A stretch of 6,762 nt of DNA. Origin: Verrucomicrobia bacterium UBA4286 (lineage in GTDB: Bacteria; Verrucomicrobiota; Kiritimatiellia; RFP12; UBA1067). Made by a program: the position numbers and the translations under genes. This document shows, in pieces, positions 5,868 to 6,762 of this stretch. Every line of letters starts with the position of its first letter. Position 1 is the first letter of the stretch. The stretch covers positions 1 to 6,762 of the forward strand of contig DGVK01000185.1 of assembly GCA_002395905.1 (NCBI GenBank). Reading direction: 5' to 3'. The notes under the pieces were generated by a model, which had not been told where the DNA came from, did no database searches, and was given only the letters and a program-made list of their open reading frames with translations.

Positions 5868-6544
5868 TGATAATAACGATACTCACCATCGCTCCTGAAA
5901 TGTTCGAAGGAATTCGCAGGAATCATGTCATAGACAGAGCGCTGCAGAGCGGTGAGCTGGAGCTGGAGATCAAAGATATACGTTCCTACGCGGACGGATG
6001 TTTCCGGAAGGTGGATGATACGCCTTACGGCGGCGGCGCCGGACTCATTCTTCGCTGCGAGCCTGTGATCAGCGCTCTCAGGGACGCACGGGGAGAGCAG
6101 ACCACTCCAGGCGAAACGATCACCGCCGCTTTTGCCCCCTTTGGCGGCCGGTATACGCAGGAGACTGCCCGCAGGTACAGCCGCTGCAGCCGCCTGATCC
6201 TGATTTGCGGCCATTTTGAAGGAATGGATGCGCGAATCTATCCCTACGCGGATGAAGTCATATCCGTCGGGGACTATATCCTCTCCTGCGGCGAAATGGC
6301 AGCTTTCACGGTGGTCGATTCGGTCTCCAGGCTTCTTCCCGGTACGGTCAAAGCGGAGAGTCTCAGGGAGGAATCATTTGAGCAGAAGCTTCTGGAATAC
6401 CCTCAGTATACCAGACCGGCAGAATTTGAAGGCCGGCGTGTGCCGGAGGTCCTCCTTTCAGGAAATCATGAGGCAATACGGGAGTGGAAGAGAGAACAGG
6501 CACTTTTAATGACGCAAAAATACAGGCCGGATCTGCTGGACTGA
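5864..6544 (+). CDS. trmD: TrmD-like tRNA (guanine-37-N1)-methyltransferase, divergent
   Basis: TrmD transfers a methyl group from S-adenosylmethionine to N1 of G37, next to the tRNA anticodon, and prevents +1 frameshifting. The SPOUT knot family is clear: ITILTIAPEMF at the start, VDDTPYGGGAGLIL, LILICGHFEGMDARI, SVGDYILSCGEMAAF, LLEYPQYTRP, LLSGNHEAIREWK and a final RPDLLD. It has 226 residues, against roughly 240-255 in common TrmDs. Two conserved spots differ. The usual LSGGE/LTGGE cofactor-loop motif reads LSCGE (Cys142 counted from 5864), and the DSF motif holding the catalytic Asp (Asp169 in Haemophilus influenzae) reads ESF (Glu170), one residue closer to Arg156. ATGs at 5864 and 5867 are both possible; the second gives the more usual single-Met start. 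The usual rpsP-rimM-trmD-rplS context is absent, so this may be a second, paralogous TrmD. Confidence 0.92.
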   Translation: MMIITILTIAPEMFEGIRRNHVIDRALQSGELELEIKDIRSYADGCFRKVDDTPYGGGAGLILRCEPVISALRDARGEQTTPGETITAAFAPFGGRYTQETARRYSRCSRLILICGHFEGMDARIYPYADEVISVGDYILSCGEMAAFTVVDSVSRLLPGTVKAESLREESFEQKLLEYPQYTRPAEFEGRRVPEVLLSGNHEAIREWKREQALLMTQKYRPDLLD

Positions 6545-6594
6545 AAGTCAACTCAGACGGGGTATCAATCCGGTACGGCGGCAGCGGACAACAT

Positions 6595-6600
6595 GGGAGA
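6595..6600 (+). promoter_or_regulatory. Ribosome binding site of the amidohydrolase gene
   Basis: GGGAGA ends 11 bases before the ATG at 6612, slightly far but the only good purine match in the 67-base gap after trmD. I see no convincing promoter or terminator in that gap, so read-through from trmD is possible. Confidence 0.45.
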
Positions 6601-6611
6601 AAGCTGAAGTT

Positions 6612-6762
6612 ATGGAAGATATTGTGATACGCGGCGGCATGATCGCGGATGGCACAGGAAAACCGGCGTGGAAAGCTGATGTCGCAGTCAGGGAAGGCAG
6701 GATCACGGCTGCCGGCGAAGATCTTTCCGGACTGCAGGCAAGAAAGATCCTGGACGCGGAAG
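6612..6762 (+). CDS. N-acyl-D-amino-acid deacylase-like amidohydrolase, N-terminal part only
   Basis: Only the first 50 codons lie in the window; the gene continues past the end. The visible part (DIVIRGGMIADGTG, then KADVAVREGRITAAGEDL and KILDAE) is the small beta-sandwich segment that opens the metal-dependent amidohydrolase superfamily. The GxIxDGTG and AD.....GRI.A.G spacing is most like N-acyl-D-amino-acid deacylases (D-aminoacylases). Those enzymes hydrolyse N-acyl-D-amino acids to the free D-amino acid and an organic acid. A dihydroorotase or dihydropyrimidinase relative cannot be excluded, because the metal-ligand histidines and the carboxylated-lysine region lie beyond the window. 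Codon use matches the right block. Confidence 0.75.
   Translation, partial: MEDIVIRGGMIADGTGKPAWKADVAVREGRITAAGEDLSGLQARKILDAE

Noticed and set aside
5810..6214. Minus-strand 134-codon open frame across the trmD start
   Set aside because: It is antisense to conserved TrmD coding sequence and to the YdcF/trmD overlap, and has no recognisable motif or ribosome site.

Overview
The window carries seven plus-strand protein genes, packed tightly enough that no gap exceeds about 75 bases. It has no RNA gene, CRISPR array, insertion sequence or long repeat that I can see. It falls into two blocks that look unlike each other.

Left block (about 1-4335). This is strongly GC-rich and dominated by codons ending in C or G. 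It holds a secreted retaining-type GH97 glycosidase, a PlsC-like acyltransferase with altered catalytic motifs, phosphoserine aminotransferase (serC) and a small putative two-helix membrane protein whose GTG start overlaps the serC stop. The first two genes share an 11-base extended -10 promoter (TGGTATAATAC) only 6 and 11 bases ahead of their ATGs, with no Shine-Dalgarno sequence, so their mRNAs are probably leaderless or nearly so. A GH97 enzyme in a GC-rich, alanine-rich coding style suggests a gut bacterium of the Verrucomicrobiota/Kiritimatiellae/Lentisphaerae kind. That is an inference from style, not a database result.

Right block (about 4384-6762). Base and codon use are more moderate (GGA, AGG, CGG, TCA and TTA appear freely), Shine-Dalgarno sites are clear, and genes are coupled by ATGA overlaps. 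It holds a DUF1349 protein, a membrane-anchored YdcF/DUF218 protein, a variant TrmD tRNA methyltransferase, and the first 50 codons of an N-acyl-D-amino-acid deacylase-like amidohydrolase that runs off the end. The protein sequences read like gut Firmicutes (Lachnospiraceae or Erysipelotrichaceae style).

The most important point for a reader is the seam between the blocks, somewhere in about 4336-4600. The left three main genes contain one TTA/CTA/TCA codon in about 1,311, while the right three contain at least 12 in about 720. The seam is either a metagenome assembly chimera or horizontal transfer, and the sequence alone cannot decide. The DUF1349 gene that straddles it has an unusual lipoprotein-like N-terminal extension that may itself be a product of the join. 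I found no convincing new multi-gene system. The best leads are the leaderless promoter pair, the variant TrmD outside its usual ribosomal operon, and the seam.
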